Source: Jannaschia rubra (GTDB lineage: Bacteria > Pseudomonadota > Alphaproteobacteria > Rhodobacterales > Rhodobacteraceae). From it: DNA of 64,000 bases. The notes under the pieces are model-generated. The model made no database searches. It had not been told where the DNA came from and saw nothing but the letters and a program-made list of their open reading frames with translations. The number at the start of each line of letters is the position of its first letter. Position 1 is the stretch's first letter. The translations under genes and the position numbers were made by a program. This document shows positions 63,874-64,000 of this stretch, piece after piece. The stretch is from contig NZ_CXPG01000020.1 in NCBI RefSeq assembly GCF_001403735.1, positions 1-64,000 of the forward strand. The letters run 5' to 3'.

Positions 63874-64000
63874 CCTTCCAGCCCTTTGTGCCGACCGGCG
63901 GCCTTGCCGGTTGGCGCTTCCTCCAGAACACGGTGGAAAGCCAGCGGAAGGCCCACGGCGACAGTCCGACCCTGCAGCGCGACCTCGACTACTTCCGTGA
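63870..64000 (+). CDS. DUF1217-family flagellar-cluster protein (3' partial)
   Basis: Only the first 43 residues are present before the window ends. MTFQPFVPTGGLAGWRFLQN followed by SPTLQRDLDYF matches the N terminus of DUF1217 proteins, which occur in flagellar clusters of Rhodobacterales and have no established activity. The ATG overlaps the flbT stop, so it belongs to the same operon. Confidence 0.75.
   Translation, partial: MTFQPFVPTGGLAGWRFLQNTVESQRKAHGDSPTLQRDLDYFR

Overview
The window reads as chromosomal DNA of a high-GC alphaproteobacterium, most likely a member of the Rhodobacterales (Roseobacter/Paracoccaceae group). The evidence is the gene content: the order leuD - membrane protein - EEP-family protein - leuB, the flagellin-flaF-flbT block, a betICBA operon beside a choline ABC transporter, two RTX proteins, a PutA without a DNA-binding domain facing an Lrp-type gene, and tight ATGA-style overlaps. 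No species is claimed. Nearly all of the DNA is coding.

Region by region. 1-12.8 kb is housekeeping: a histidine phosphatase/SnoaL fusion cut by the window edge, GNAT, pirin, HU, the purine-salvage pair amn-ade, topoisomerase IB, a HupE/UreJ-like membrane protein, the leuD...leuB segment and a DMT permease. At 12.8 kb there is a tRNA-Pro(CGG), followed 43 bp later by a dead IS5/IS903-type element (12.9-14.1 kb). 14.3-16.5 kb is a tungstate transporter (tupBCA).

16.5-32.7 kb is a surface-polysaccharide locus. A minus-strand series runs from a KpsM-type permease through an RgpF/WbsX-type fusion, two tandem sulfotransferase-like genes and an RTX subtilisin-like protease with a P domain to a GT2 glycosyltransferase. 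Facing it are kpsE- and kpsT-like genes. A second RTX protein, manC and rfbA complete the locus. The manC/rfbA intergenic region is unusually rich in inverted repeats.

32.7-41.4 kb is choline metabolism. choXW-[GFA protein]-choV on the minus strand faces betI-betC-betB-betA (choline-O-sulfate to choline to betaine aldehyde to glycine betaine) across a BetI-type operator. betC carries two compensating 1-nt frameshifts. 41.4-46.7 kb is a LacI-family regulator with a perfect 14-bp palindromic operator and a sugar ABC transporter. A cytochrome b561-like protein follows.

47.5-56.8 kb is a dipeptide/opine-type ABC system with two paralogous binding proteins, separated by an opposite-strand AlgX/AlgJ-like gene of lower GC, and an SMP-30 lactonase at the end. 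56.8-61.6 kb has an orphan TRAP binding protein, putA, and a divergent Lrp-type gene that seems to have lost most of its effector domain. 61.7-64 kb begins a flagellar cluster: flagellin, flaF, flbT and a DUF1217 protein cut by the window end.

Most genes belong to known families. The best candidates for something less described are the polysaccharide/sulfotransferase/RTX-protease operon and its palindromic control region, the GFA protein embedded in the choline transporter operon, and the several broken or remodelled genes (betC, the putR-like gene, the IS).
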